Shown one piece after another: positions 1 to 8,906 of a stretch of 64,000 bases of DNA (its first letter is position 1; every line of letters starts with the position of its first letter). The stretch is from UBA1715 sp045615765 (GTDB lineage: Bacteria > Bacteroidota > Bacteroidia > Bacteroidales > UBA1715). The notes below the pieces were generated by a model that saw only the letters and a program-made list of their open reading frames with translations, was not told where the DNA came from and searched no databases. The stretch spans positions 1-64,000 of the forward strand of contig JAZLFM010000043.1 in NCBI GenBank assembly GCA_045615765.1. The letters run 5' to 3'. The position numbers and the translations under genes are program-made.

Positions 1-2
1 CT

Positions 3-3000
3 TCTATATATGTTTCTTCCGATGGAGGAAGTTCATGGAGTGCAATTAGTGGACAACCTACTACTTTTATGCCACATCGTTGCGCAATGAAGAATGGCGT
101 TTTATATGTGACTTATGCAAATGGTGCAGGACCTGGTATCAGTACTGCAGGTGGGTATGTGTATAAGTATGACGGAAAGTGGACTAATATTTCTCCGTCA
201 ACACAGACTTCGGATTATAGCTATGGCGGCATTTCTATTGTTGGTAATCGTATTGTGGTTACTAGCGTTGGTTGTTATAAAATGCAATCTTGGGATGGAA
301 AGTGCGATTGGCAAACTGCAACTTGGGGCGATGAGATATTTGTGAGTGACAATCTAGGTTCCTCATGGTCTGCATTGTTTTCTAATTGTAAAGTAAATCT
401 TGATGCTAATTCTGTACCTTGGGTGAAAGACCATGCTATGCATTGGACAGGTTGCGCAACATTAGATCCGTTTAATGCAAATCGTGCGTTCTTTATTTCT
501 GGAAATGGTTTGTTTATGACAGAAAATCTTAACACCACAAAAATAGATTTGAAATTTTGTGTGAAAGGTTTGGAGGAAACTGTACCTCTTGATATTGTTA
601 GTTTGGCTTCTGGACAGATTGTAACTGTTGTTGGTGATTATGATGGAGGATTGTATGTTGCAAATAATGGTGATTATGATTCGTATCCTACAACAATCCA
701 TACGCCAGAAATGCATACTACACATGGTATTGCTGCTGCGGTTGATGGTTCATTGCTTGTGCGTGCTGGTAGTCAGTCTTCGTATGTGCAATATTCAACA
801 GATAAAGGTAAAACATGGAATTTCTGCTCTGGAGGTAAAGAAGGTAGTGGACATGTTGCAGTTTCTGCTGATGGCTCTATTATTCTTCATTGTCCAAATA
901 CTTCGAATGGATATAGTTACGATGGTACGGGTAATAAATTATATTATTCTACGAATCGTGGAACTTCGTGGACACAATGTAATGGTGTGTCTGTAAATGG
1001 TGCATATCCTGTTGCTGATGGTTTGAATCCTAAAACTTTCTATGTGACTAATGGTAGTACGGTATATGTTTCTACTGATGGAGGAAAGAATTTCTCTGCT
1101 AAAGGAACTACAGGCTCTTCTAGTTATTTTAAAATTCGTGCTGTTCCTGGAGTAGAGGGTGATATATGGGCACCATGTGGTACCAATGGTCTATATCGTT
1201 CTACAAATTCAGCTACATCATTTACTAAAAATTCAAAAGTGTCTGTTTGTGAAGCTGTTGGTTTTGGTAAAGCTGCACCGGGAAAAACTTTTCCGGCCGT
1301 CTTTATTTGGGGTACGGTGTCAGGTGTAGAAGGTTTGTTCCGTAGTGATGATGAAGGTGTTACTTGGATTCGAATAAATGATGATCTCCATCAATTTGGA
1401 GGTCCAGGTAATGGACAATTTGTTATTGGTGATATGGCGGTCTATGGTAATGTTATAATGAGTACGGTAGGTCGTGGTGCTATTTATGGAAAAATGTCTG
1501 TTGCTCAATGTGCTAAAGTATCTCTTGGACCAGATAAAAGTATTTGTGGATTAGATGAAATCACATTGAATTCGGGAACAAAATCAAATGCCAATGTTAC
1601 ATATAGTTGGTATAAAGATGATGTGTTGATGCCTGGAGAAACAAAATCGACATTGACAATTACGAAGAGTGGAACATATAAAGTCGTTCGCGATAGTGCA
1701 ACATGCTCTAAATCTGATGAAATCGTTATTGCTGCAACATTACCGGAGATAGATTTGGGAGGGGATAAAAAATTGTGTGAAGAGACTTCATTCGTGTTAG
1801 ATGCTGGTGTTTCTTCTGAAGCGTATTCTTATCAGTGGAAAAAGAATAATGTGGCAATTGTTGGTGAAACCAGTCAAACTTTTGTTGCAAAAGAGGCTGC
1901 AACATATACTTGTGTTGTAAGTGCTGCAAATTGTGAGGATGTGTCGGGAGATGTTGTCGTAACATCTGATTTACTTGATATTTCTGTCGAACCGGCTTGT
2001 AAGAATGGTGGGGAAGTTGTTATGGAGATTCAAACTGTTGGTGGTCCTTATGAATGGTTTGATGCGGAAGTAGGTGGTAATTCGTTGGAGAAAGGAAATT
2101 TGTTTACACCATCAATTTTAGAAAATACTACATATTATGTGCAAGATGCAGCTGCTAGCGTGTCTTCCTTTGGTGTTTTAGAATATGTTGATGGAGTGGA
2201 TGGTTGGTCAACAAATACATTAGCAGATGCGTCTTCGCAAGTTGCTATTACGGTAGAGTCTCCTTGTACATTGCAATCGTTTTCTGTTAAAAATAATAGT
2301 AAGGCTACTATAGTGGTGAATTTAAAATCAGGTTCAACAGTCGCTTATACAAAAACAATTGAAAATGTTCCTGCAGGTTTCAATGAGATTGTGCTTGATT
2401 TTAATCTTGCGGTTGGAACGTATGTTGTTGATTTATCGGAATCTACTTTTGCTGATGATTGGGGAGGATTATTCTTGCAAACATCAGGTGTTACAAATCC
2501 TATAGGTTTGCCTGGTTATGTTTCTGTTCAACCTGCACCAGGCTCTTGGTTAAAAGATGGTCCTGTTCATTTTTATAATTGGACAATAAAAGTTGGATCT
2601 TCTTGTGCTCGTACTCCTGTTGTTGCAACAATAGATTTGGAAAAATCTTGTGCTTCTGCTTTAGAAGAACAAGAAATTACTTTGAATGCAGGTTGGAATG
2701 CGTTCTCTCTTAATGTAATTCCCGAAGATAAATCTATAGCTTCGGTATTATCTGAGGTTGATTTTTCTATCGTGAAAAATAATGATGGATTTTATTCTAC
2801 TGCAGTATCTCAGAATTTACAAAGTTTGGCTTCTATAGAAGCAGGTGAGGGATATTTGATATATGTTAATAAAGCGACCACCTTGCGTGTGCAAGGTTCT
2901 GTTTTAGAGAATTTTTCATCTCCTGTTACAAGAGGATGGAATCTTGTGGGAATTCCGGTAACGACAGATGTAGCAGTTTCTTCTTTGCCTGCTGCGATTA

Positions 3001-3098
3001 CAAAAGTTACTGATTATTCAGGACAGGTTGTCACTGTTTTGAAGCCTGGTAATGCTTATTTTATGCAAGCTTCATCAGATGCGGTGATTGTTTGGTAA
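3..3098 (+). CDS. GH74-family xyloglucanase-like secreted protein, 5' end missing
   Basis: Partial: the frame is open from base 3, so the true start lies upstream. The first residues visible already form a BNR-type repeat (SDGGSSW), and similar SxDxGxxW repeats recur (STDKGKTW, STNRGTSW, STDGGKNF, SDDEGVTW). The GH74 C-terminal signature is clear at about 1300-1500: GLFRSDDEGVTWIRINDD, then HQFGG, then GRGAIYG; the Asp residues near RINDD sit where this family carries a catalytic Asp. Two PKD/Ig-like modules starting LGPDK and LGGDK follow (about 1520-1970), then a CHU_C-type Ig module (about 1980-2150), a further beta-rich module, and a C-terminal domain with two GWN motifs (GWNAFSL, GWNLVGI). 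No canonical T9SS tail (YPNP...GxY) is seen. GH74 enzymes cleave the xyloglucan backbone. The family call is firm; the exact substrate is inferred. Confidence 0.85.
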   Translation, partial: SIYVSSDGGSSWSAISGQPTTFMPHRCAMKNGVLYVTYANGAGPGISTAGGYVYKYDGKWTNISPSTQTSDYSYGGISIVGNRIVVTSVGCYKMQSWDGKCDWQTATWGDEIFVSDNLGSSWSALFSNCKVNLDANSVPWVKDHAMHWTGCATLDPFNANRAFFISGNGLFMTENLNTTKIDLKFCVKGLEETVPLDIVSLASGQIVTVVGDYDGGLYVANNGDYDSYPTTIHTPEMHTTHGIAAAVDGSLLVRAGSQSSYVQYSTDKGKTWNFCSGGKEGSGHVAVSADGSIILHCPNTSNGYSYDGTGNKLYYSTNRGTSWTQCNGVSVNGAYPVADGLNPKTFYVTNGSTVYVSTDGGKNFSAKGTTGSSSYFKIRAVPGVEGDIWAPCGTNGLYRSTNSATSFTKNSKVSVCEAVGFGKAAPGKTFPAVFIWGTVSGVEGLFRSDDEGVTWIRINDDLHQFGGPGNGQFVIGDMAVYGNVIMSTVGRGAIYGKMSVAQCAKVSLGPDKSICGLDEITLNSGTKSNANVTYSWYKDDVLMPGETKSTLTITKSGTYKVVRDSATCSKSDEIVIAATLPEIDLGGDKKLCEETSFVLDAGVSSEAYSYQWKKNNVAIVGETSQTFVAKEAATYTCVVSAANCEDVSGDVVVTSDLLDISVEPACKNGGEVVMEIQTVGGPYEWFDAEVGGNSLEKGNLFTPSILENTTYYVQDAAASVSSFGVLEYVDGVDGWSTNTLADASSQVAITVESPCTLQSFSVKNNSKATIVVNLKSGSTVAYTKTIENVPAGFNEIVLDFNLAVGTYVVDLSESTFADDWGGLFLQTSGVTNPIGLPGYVSVQPAPGSWLKDGPVHFYNWTIKVGSSCARTPVVATIDLEKSCASALEEQEITLNAGWNAFSLNVIPEDKSIASVLSEVDFSIVKNNDGFYSTAVSQNLQSLASIEAGEGYLIYVNKATTLRVQGSVLENFSSPVTRGWNLVGIPVTTDVAVSSLPAAITKVTDYSGQVVTVLKPGNAYFMQASSDAVIVW

Positions 3099-3138
3099 AC
3101 TTACAATGAAAAAAATTTTTTGTAATAGGTATTTGTAT

Positions 3139-3146
3139 TACTTTTG
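3139..3146 (+). promoter_or_regulatory. Bacteroidota-type promoter, -7 box of the GH5 gene
   Basis: TACTTTTG matches TAnnTTTG, with TTTG at 3119-3122 as the -33 element after a 16-nt spacer. It lies between the GH74 stop and the GH5 start, so the two hydrolases need not depend on one transcript. Confidence 0.6.
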
Positions 3147-3169
3147 TAGAAACTAAAAAACTATCTGAA

Positions 3170-4285
3170 ATGAAAAAAATGGTAAGTTCAATCTTGACGG
3201 TGTCAACAGCTTTTATGATGTCGTCATGTGGAGGTTCTTGTGAAGATTCTCCAAAAGAAGGTTTCTTTTTAGGAACAGGTGTAAATGTAAGCCACTGGCT
3301 TTCTCAATCTGAGTCAAGAGGTGAAGAACGTGCAAATCAAATCACAAAAAAAGATTTTGATTCTATCGCAGCAATGGGCTTTGACCATGTTCGTCTTCCT
3401 ATAGATGAAGTACAAATGTATGACGAAAACTTAAATCGTTATGAAGATGCGTTTGTATTGTTGAAGAACGCTATTGACTGGACTTTGGAAAATAATATGA
3501 ATATTATTGTTGATTTACATATTATTCGTTCTTTCCACTTTAATAATGAAAATGAAGGTGGTAATACTTTATTTGAAAAACCAGGAGAACAACAACGTTT
3601 GATTGATATTTGGAAAGACTTACAAAAGTTCTTGAAAGATTATCCAACAGATCGTGTTGCCTATGAATTGTTGAATGAAGCAATTGCTCCAACTCACGAA
3701 GCTCTTAATGACCTTGAAGCTCGTTTGATTGCTGCAATTCGTGAAACTGAACCTGATCGTTATATCGTTATTGGTTCTAACTGGCAACAATCTCCAGAGA
3801 CAATTCAATATTTAAATCCACCGGCAAACGACAAAAAATTGATTGTAGCATTCCATTACTATAATCCGTTGTTAATCACTCACTACAAAGCTCCTTGGAC
3901 TCCATTGAAAGATTTTGAAGGAAAGGTTGCTTATCCTGGTCAATTACTTGCTGATACAACAATTTTCAGCTCTTTGTCAGAAGAACAGGTAAAATATCTA
4001 AAGAATTTGGATGGTGTTTGGGATAAACAATTTATGTATAACCAAATTAAACCTGCAATTGATAAAGCTAAAGAATTTGGCTTACAAGCATATTGTGGTG
4101 AATTTGGTGTATATCCTCCATTCATCGATAAAGAAACTCGTTTGAAATGGTATAAAGACATTTGCGAAATCTTTAGAGAAAATAATATCGCCAATGCACA
4201 CTGGTGCTACAAAGGTGATTTCCCTGTTGTAAATGCAGATGGATCTCGCAATGAATTACCAGAGGTTTTAGTAAATAAGAAATAA
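3170..4285 (+). CDS. Glycoside hydrolase family 5 lipoprotein (endoglucanase/mannanase type)
   Basis: 371 aa. The N-terminus is a lipoprotein signal with lipobox MSSC at about residue 20, followed by GG, so the enzyme should be membrane-anchored, probably on the outer membrane. The rest is one GH5 TIM barrel. The acid/base Glu is E170 in LLNEA and the nucleophile is E311 in YCGEFGVY; FHYYNP precedes the second catalytic strand as usual in GH5. Substrate within GH5 (beta-glucan, mannan, xyloglucan) cannot be read from the sequence. Lying directly after a GH74 gene on the same strand suggests joint attack on plant hemicellulose. It has its own promoter and a strong downstream terminator. Confidence 0.9.
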   Translation: MKKMVSSILTVSTAFMMSSCGGSCEDSPKEGFFLGTGVNVSHWLSQSESRGEERANQITKKDFDSIAAMGFDHVRLPIDEVQMYDENLNRYEDAFVLLKNAIDWTLENNMNIIVDLHIIRSFHFNNENEGGNTLFEKPGEQQRLIDIWKDLQKFLKDYPTDRVAYELLNEAIAPTHEALNDLEARLIAAIRETEPDRYIVIGSNWQQSPETIQYLNPPANDKKLIVAFHYYNPLLITHYKAPWTPLKDFEGKVAYPGQLLADTTIFSSLSEEQVKYLKNLDGVWDKQFMYNQIKPAIDKAKEFGLQAYCGEFGVYPPFIDKETRLKWYKDICEIFRENNIANAHWCYKGDFPVVNADGSRNELPEVLVNKK

Positions 4286-4313
4286 GACTAAAATCAATAA
4301 AATGTCTATAAAA

Positions 4314-4346
4314 AAAGGGCGGAGTTAAACTTCGCCCTTTTTGTTT
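4314..4346. terminator. Bidirectional intrinsic terminator between GH5 gene and clpB
   Basis: AAAGGGCG pairs with CGCCCTTT (4314-4321 / 4333-4340), extended inward by AGT/ACT, with U-rich sequence after it and an A-run before it. The two flanking genes converge here. The stem belongs to a palindrome family also seen near 21.5 and 48.1 kb. Confidence 0.8.
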
Positions 4347-4367
4347 TTATATTTTCAAAGAATTTGA

Positions 4368-6959
4368 TTAGACGTTTTTGAAAATGATATTTTCGTCTTG
4401 TGCATCTACGGTAATCTTTGCGTCTTTTGTTACTTCGCCAGATATTATTTTTTTAGACAGTTCGTTCAAAAGTTCTTTTTGAATAATTCTTTTTACCGGT
4501 CGTGCTCCAAATTGTGGATTGTAACCCAATTTTGCCAATTCGTTTACTGCATTTTCGGTAATGTCTATCGTAATATCCATATCTGCTAATCTTTGTGCTA
4601 ATCGCTTGAATTGAAGTCGTACAATAGAAGTAATATCGTTTTTCGTTAATGGCGTAAACATAATTGTTTCGTCAATACGGTTTAAAAATTCAGGACGGAC
4701 CGTTTTCTTCAAAAGATTATAAACTTCATCTTTTGCTGATTCTATCGTATCTGCTTTGTTTGCATCGTTCATATTCTCGAATTTCTCTTGAATTATGTCA
4801 GAACCTATGTTCGATGTCATAATAATGATAGTATTCTTAAAACTAGCTGTACGTCCTTTGTTGTCGGTTAATTGACCGTCGTCAAGCACTTGTAATAGAA
4901 TGTTGAATACATCAGGATGCGCTTTCTCGATTTCGTCCAATAAAACTACAGAATATGGTTTACGACGTACGGCTTCGGTTAATTGTCCGCCTTCATCGTA
5001 ACCTACATATCCCGGAGGCGCTCCAATTAAACGGGACACAGAATGTCTTTCCTGATATTCCGACATATCGATTCTTGTGATAAGATTTTCATCGTCAAAT
5101 AAGAACTCGGCTAATGCTTTTGCCAATTCAGTCTTACCAACACCTGTCGTTCCTAAGAAAATGAAAGAACCGATAGGTCGTTTTTCGTCTTGTAAACCTG
5201 CACGGCTACGACGAACGGCATCTGCTATGGCAACAATGGCTTCTTCTTGACCTATAACTCGTTTATGTAATTCAGTTTCTAGGTTAAGCAGTTTATCTTT
5301 TTCGGCTTGTAGCATTTTACTTACCGGTATGCCGGTCCATCGTGATACAACATCTGCAATATCGTCGGCACCAACTTCTTCGTCTATTAAGCCACCATTG
5401 TTTTGTTTTTGTTTCAATTCTTCGGCTAAATCTTGAGACTCTTTCTCTAATGCTTTTAACTTTCCATAGCGGATTTCTGCAACTTTTCCGTAATCTCCAT
5501 TTCTCTCAGCTTGTTCTGCTTCAAATTTCAATGTCTCAATTTCCTGACTGATAGCATGGATTCTAGTTACAATCTCCTTTTCTGCTGTCCATGCTGCCAT
5601 ATATTTAGTTAAATCAGCTTTTAGATCGTCGATTTGTCTATCTATGGTTTCGGTTCTAACTGTTTTTCCATCTCGACGAATTGCTTCTCTTTCGATTTCC
5701 AATTGACGGATTTTTCTATTTAATTCATCAATTTCTTCTGGAACGGAATTCATTTCCATACGAAGTTTTGCGGCAGCTTCATCCATTAAGTCTATAGCCT
5801 TGTCCGGTAAAAATCGACTTGTAATATATCGATGAGAAAGTTCTACTGCAGCAATTATTGCTTCGTCAAGAATGTGAACTTTATGATGGTTTTCGTAACG
5901 TTCTTTTAGACCTCTTAGAATCGAAATAGTGTTTTCTACAGATGGTTCATCAACGACAACAGTTTGGAAACGACGCTCTAAAGCTTTATCCTTTTCAAAA
6001 TATTTTTGATATTCGTCAAGAGTTGTAGCTCCAATTGAACGCAATTCTCCACGAGCAAGTGCAGGTTTTAGAATATTGGCTGCATCCATTGCTCCGTCAC
6101 TTTTACCTGCGCCGACAAGGGTGTGGATTTCATCAATAAAAAGAATGATTTCTCCGTTTGACGATATGACTTCGTTTACAACTGATTTCAATCGTTCTTC
6201 AAATTCTCCTTTATATTTTGCACCGGCAACAAGAGCTCCCATGTCAAGAGAGTAGATTTGTTTTGATTTTAGGTTATCGGGAACATCTCCTTTTATTATT
6301 CTATGTGCTAAACCTTCTGCAATGGCAGTTTTACCAACACCTGGTTCTCCAATTAGAATAGGATTATTCTTAGTTCTTCTTGAAAGAATTTGTAATACAC
6401 GACGAATCTCTTCGTCACGGCCGATTACAGGATCCAATTTCCCGTTTCTGGCTTGTGCATTTAAATTTATTGCAAAACGCTGGAGCGCATTGTAAGTGTC
6501 TTCCGCAGATTGACTTGTTACTTTACTTCCTTTTCGTAATTCTTGAATTGCGGCAAGTAGATTTTTCTCGGTGATGCCGTTGTCTTTTAGCAATTGCGAA
6601 ACTTGATCTCCACATTTAAAAATACCAATAAATATATGTTCTACAGAAACATATTGGTCTCCGAAATTCTTTAATTGATTTTGTGCTTCTAATAATGCTT
6701 TGTTTGCGCTTGAAGATAAGTAAGGATCTCCGCCAGAAACTTTAGGATAAGACTCCACAATCTTTTGTAAAGCAGCTGTAAGCATAGTCGCATTTACATC
6801 AAGTTTTTTAAGAATGAAAGAGGAAATACTTTCGGCTTTGTTAAAAAGTGCTGAAAGTAAATGACCTGTTTCAATTGCTTGTTGGTTGTTGGCTTGAGCT
6901 GTTTGTGCCGCAAGTTGTACAACCTCTTGTGCTTTAATAGTGAATTGATTTAAGTCCAT
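4368..6959 (-). CDS. clpB: ATP-dependent disaggregase ClpB
   Basis: 863 aa from the start MDLNQFTIKAQ, the usual ClpB length. An in-frame upstream Met would add 16 residues not typical of the family. Order: Clp N domain (about 1-145), AAA-1 with Walker A GEPGVGKT near residue 200, a long coiled-coil middle domain rich in Glu, Lys and Arg (about 400-530), AAA-2 with Walker A GTTGVGKT near residue 605, and the C-terminal Clp domain ending in GARPVKRIIQ. ClpB is a cytosolic hexamer that works with DnaK to dissolve heat-aggregated proteins. It converges with the GH5 gene and diverges from ispG. No heat-shock promoter motif was identified with confidence. Confidence 0.97.
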   Translation of the reverse strand: MDLNQFTIKAQEVVQLAAQTAQANNQQAIETGHLLSALFNKAESISSFILKKLDVNATMLTAALQKIVESYPKVSGGDPYLSSSANKALLEAQNQLKNFGDQYVSVEHIFIGIFKCGDQVSQLLKDNGITEKNLLAAIQELRKGSKVTSQSAEDTYNALQRFAINLNAQARNGKLDPVIGRDEEIRRVLQILSRRTKNNPILIGEPGVGKTAIAEGLAHRIIKGDVPDNLKSKQIYSLDMGALVAGAKYKGEFEERLKSVVNEVISSNGEIILFIDEIHTLVGAGKSDGAMDAANILKPALARGELRSIGATTLDEYQKYFEKDKALERRFQTVVVDEPSVENTISILRGLKERYENHHKVHILDEAIIAAVELSHRYITSRFLPDKAIDLMDEAAAKLRMEMNSVPEEIDELNRKIRQLEIEREAIRRDGKTVRTETIDRQIDDLKADLTKYMAAWTAEKEIVTRIHAISQEIETLKFEAEQAERNGDYGKVAEIRYGKLKALEKESQDLAEELKQKQNNGGLIDEEVGADDIADVVSRWTGIPVSKMLQAEKDKLLNLETELHKRVIGQEEAIVAIADAVRRSRAGLQDEKRPIGSFIFLGTTGVGKTELAKALAEFLFDDENLITRIDMSEYQERHSVSRLIGAPPGYVGYDEGGQLTEAVRRKPYSVVLLDEIEKAHPDVFNILLQVLDDGQLTDNKGRTASFKNTIIIMTSNIGSDIIQEKFENMNDANKADTIESAKDEVYNLLKKTVRPEFLNRIDETIMFTPLTKNDITSIVRLQFKRLAQRLADMDITIDITENAVNELAKLGYNPQFGARPVKRIIQKELLNELSKKIISGEVTKDAKITVDAQDENIIFKNV

Positions 6960-7114
6960 AATTGTATGTTTTAATAGTTGTTTGTAGTTTATCAAAAGAA
7001 TTGCCAAAGAACTATTTACGTCAAAATGGCATAGATTTCACAGAAGAATATGACTAATTGTCTTATAATGACCGAAATAAAAGATATTCTATGCTCTTTT
7101 TTCAGAAAGAAACG

Positions 7115-7122
7115 TACCTTTG
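7115..7122 (+). promoter_or_regulatory. -7 box of ispG promoter
   Basis: TACCTTTG fits TAnnTTTG and sits 16 nt before the ATG chosen for ispG. It overlaps the in-frame upstream extension, which argues against an earlier start. Confidence 0.55.
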
Positions 7123-7138
7123 TATAAAATTTACAGCA

Positions 7139-8869
7139 ATGAATCAAACTGCATATACGCGTTTACAAATACCAGAAATAGAAATTGGTACTGTTAGAAT
7201 TGGAGGAGAAAATCCTATTGCGCTACAATCAATGACAAATACAAATACGAATGACATTGAAGCAAGTGTGGAACAATGTGTTCGTGTTTTTGATGCTGGT
7301 GCCGACTATGTTCGTTTGACAGCTCAAGGTGTAAAAGAGGCTGAAAATCTTCGTCTTATAAAACAAGCATTGTTGGAGAGAGGATATAATCAACCTTTGG
7401 TTGCCGATATTCATTTTAATCCACAGGCTGCTTTGGTTGCTGCAAAATATGTGGAAAAAGTCCGTATAAATCCTGGTAATTATGTGTATATAGGGTCGTT
7501 ACGAAAAACAGATTATACCGATGAGGAATATACTGCTGAATTAGAGAAAATTAGAGAAAACATTCTTCCTTTATTGGATGTTTGTAAGCAGTATAATACA
7601 GCGATTCGTATTGGCGTAAATCATGGCTCGTTGTCGCAACGTATAGTGTCTCGCTATGGCGATACTCCTGAAGGTATGGTAGTAAGTATGATGGAATTCC
7701 TCCATATATGTAAGGATGCAGGTTTTAAGAATGTTGCTTGTTCTATAAAGGCAAGCAATACACGCATTATGGTTCAGGCAACTCGTTTGCTTGCGCAACG
7801 TATGCAAGATGAAGATTGTCGTTTCCCGATACATTTGGGCGTAACCGAAGCAGGAGCGGGAGAGGACGGTCGTATAAAATCAGCAGTCGGTAGTGGTTCT
7901 TTATTGCTTGATGGAATAGGAGACACTATTCGTGTTTCGTTAACCGAAGCGCCGGAAGCCGAAATTCCTGTTTGTAAGATGATTGTGGATTATCGTAATG
8001 AGCTTTTTGCTTCTGCTGATAAATATGGTGTTATAGAGGATGTTCGTACTTCTCCATATTCGTATAAACAACAAGAAACAGAATTTGTTTTTGGCATAGG
8101 TGGAAATAGTGTGCCTATGGTACTTTCTACTGAACAAGGAAAGGCTGACTTTTGTATTTCTGATACCTGTTTGCAGTCAGCAAATGCATCAATTCCTGTT
8201 GTTGCTATTTCTGAATATAAACAAGATGAAATCTGTGTTTTGAAATTGTCAGAAGAAGAAATTGATTGCTTGCAATCCATGTCGTTTGGTACAAAGACGA
8301 TAATTTTATTACAATGCGATGATTCTCATGTTACTTATTTTGTGAGAAAATTGTATGCCGTCTTAAAAGGGAGAAAAAATCCGGTATTGTTACAACGCTC
8401 GTATGAAAATATTTCCTCTGAAGTTTTACAGATTCGTGCGGCAATGGACTTTGGCTCTGTTCTTATTGACGGCTTTTTAAATGGTATTTTCATCAATACA
8501 AGTTGTGTTACGCAAGAAGAAGCTGTTGATTTATCCTTCTCAATTCTTCAAGCAACTCGTTCTCGTTTCGAAAAGACAGAATTTATTTCATGCCCTTCTT
8601 GTGGTCGTACGTTGTTTAATATAGAAGAAGCATTGAACCAGGTAAAATCACGTACTTCACATTTAAAAGGATTGAAAATTGCCGTAATGGGTTGTATTGT
8701 AAACGGTCCAGGCGAAATGAGCGATGCCGACTATGGTTATATGGGCTCAGGTAAAGGAATGGTGAATTTGTATAAAAAACAAACACTTGTTTGTCGCAAT
8801 ATACCCGAAGCAACCGCAGTTGATGCTCTAATCAATTTGATTAAGGAAAACGGAGATTGGCAAGAATAA
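7139..8869 (+). CDS. ispG: 4-hydroxy-3-methylbut-2-enyl diphosphate synthase, long three-domain form
   Basis: 576 aa from MNQTAYTRLQ. IspG (GcpE) converts MEcPP to HMBPP near the end of the MEP isoprenoid pathway using a 4Fe-4S cluster. The N-terminal TIM barrel is clear (ALQSMTNT, VADIHFNPQAAL, RIGVNHGSL). The C-terminal ferredoxin-like domain carries cluster ligands in CPSCGRT and MGCIVNGPGEM. The roughly 200-residue segment between them (about 285-475) is the extra domain known from Bacteroidota, Chlamydiae and plants and absent from the roughly 370-aa E. coli enzyme. The start is supported by the -7 box just upstream; an upstream in-frame start would lie at or before the promoter. Another MEP gene, ispF, lies 2.7 kb away on the other strand. 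Confidence 0.96.
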   Translation: MNQTAYTRLQIPEIEIGTVRIGGENPIALQSMTNTNTNDIEASVEQCVRVFDAGADYVRLTAQGVKEAENLRLIKQALLERGYNQPLVADIHFNPQAALVAAKYVEKVRINPGNYVYIGSLRKTDYTDEEYTAELEKIRENILPLLDVCKQYNTAIRIGVNHGSLSQRIVSRYGDTPEGMVVSMMEFLHICKDAGFKNVACSIKASNTRIMVQATRLLAQRMQDEDCRFPIHLGVTEAGAGEDGRIKSAVGSGSLLLDGIGDTIRVSLTEAPEAEIPVCKMIVDYRNELFASADKYGVIEDVRTSPYSYKQQETEFVFGIGGNSVPMVLSTEQGKADFCISDTCLQSANASIPVVAISEYKQDEICVLKLSEEEIDCLQSMSFGTKTIILLQCDDSHVTYFVRKLYAVLKGRKNPVLLQRSYENISSEVLQIRAAMDFGSVLIDGFLNGIFINTSCVTQEEAVDLSFSILQATRSRFEKTEFISCPSCGRTLFNIEEALNQVKSRTSHLKGLKIAVMGCIVNGPGEMSDADYGYMGSGKGMVNLYKKQTLVCRNIPEATAVDALINLIKENGDWQE

Positions 8870-8870
8870 A

Positions 8871-8898
8871 AAAATCCGATGTTCTATCGGATTTTTTT
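8871..8898. terminator. Bidirectional terminator between ispG and the acyl-CoA ligase fusion
   Basis: Perfect 10-bp stem AAAATCCGAT / ATCGGATTTT with a 5-nt loop and T-rich/A-rich flanks; the flanking genes converge. Confidence 0.85.
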
Positions 8899-8906
8899 AG
8901 ACTTTC

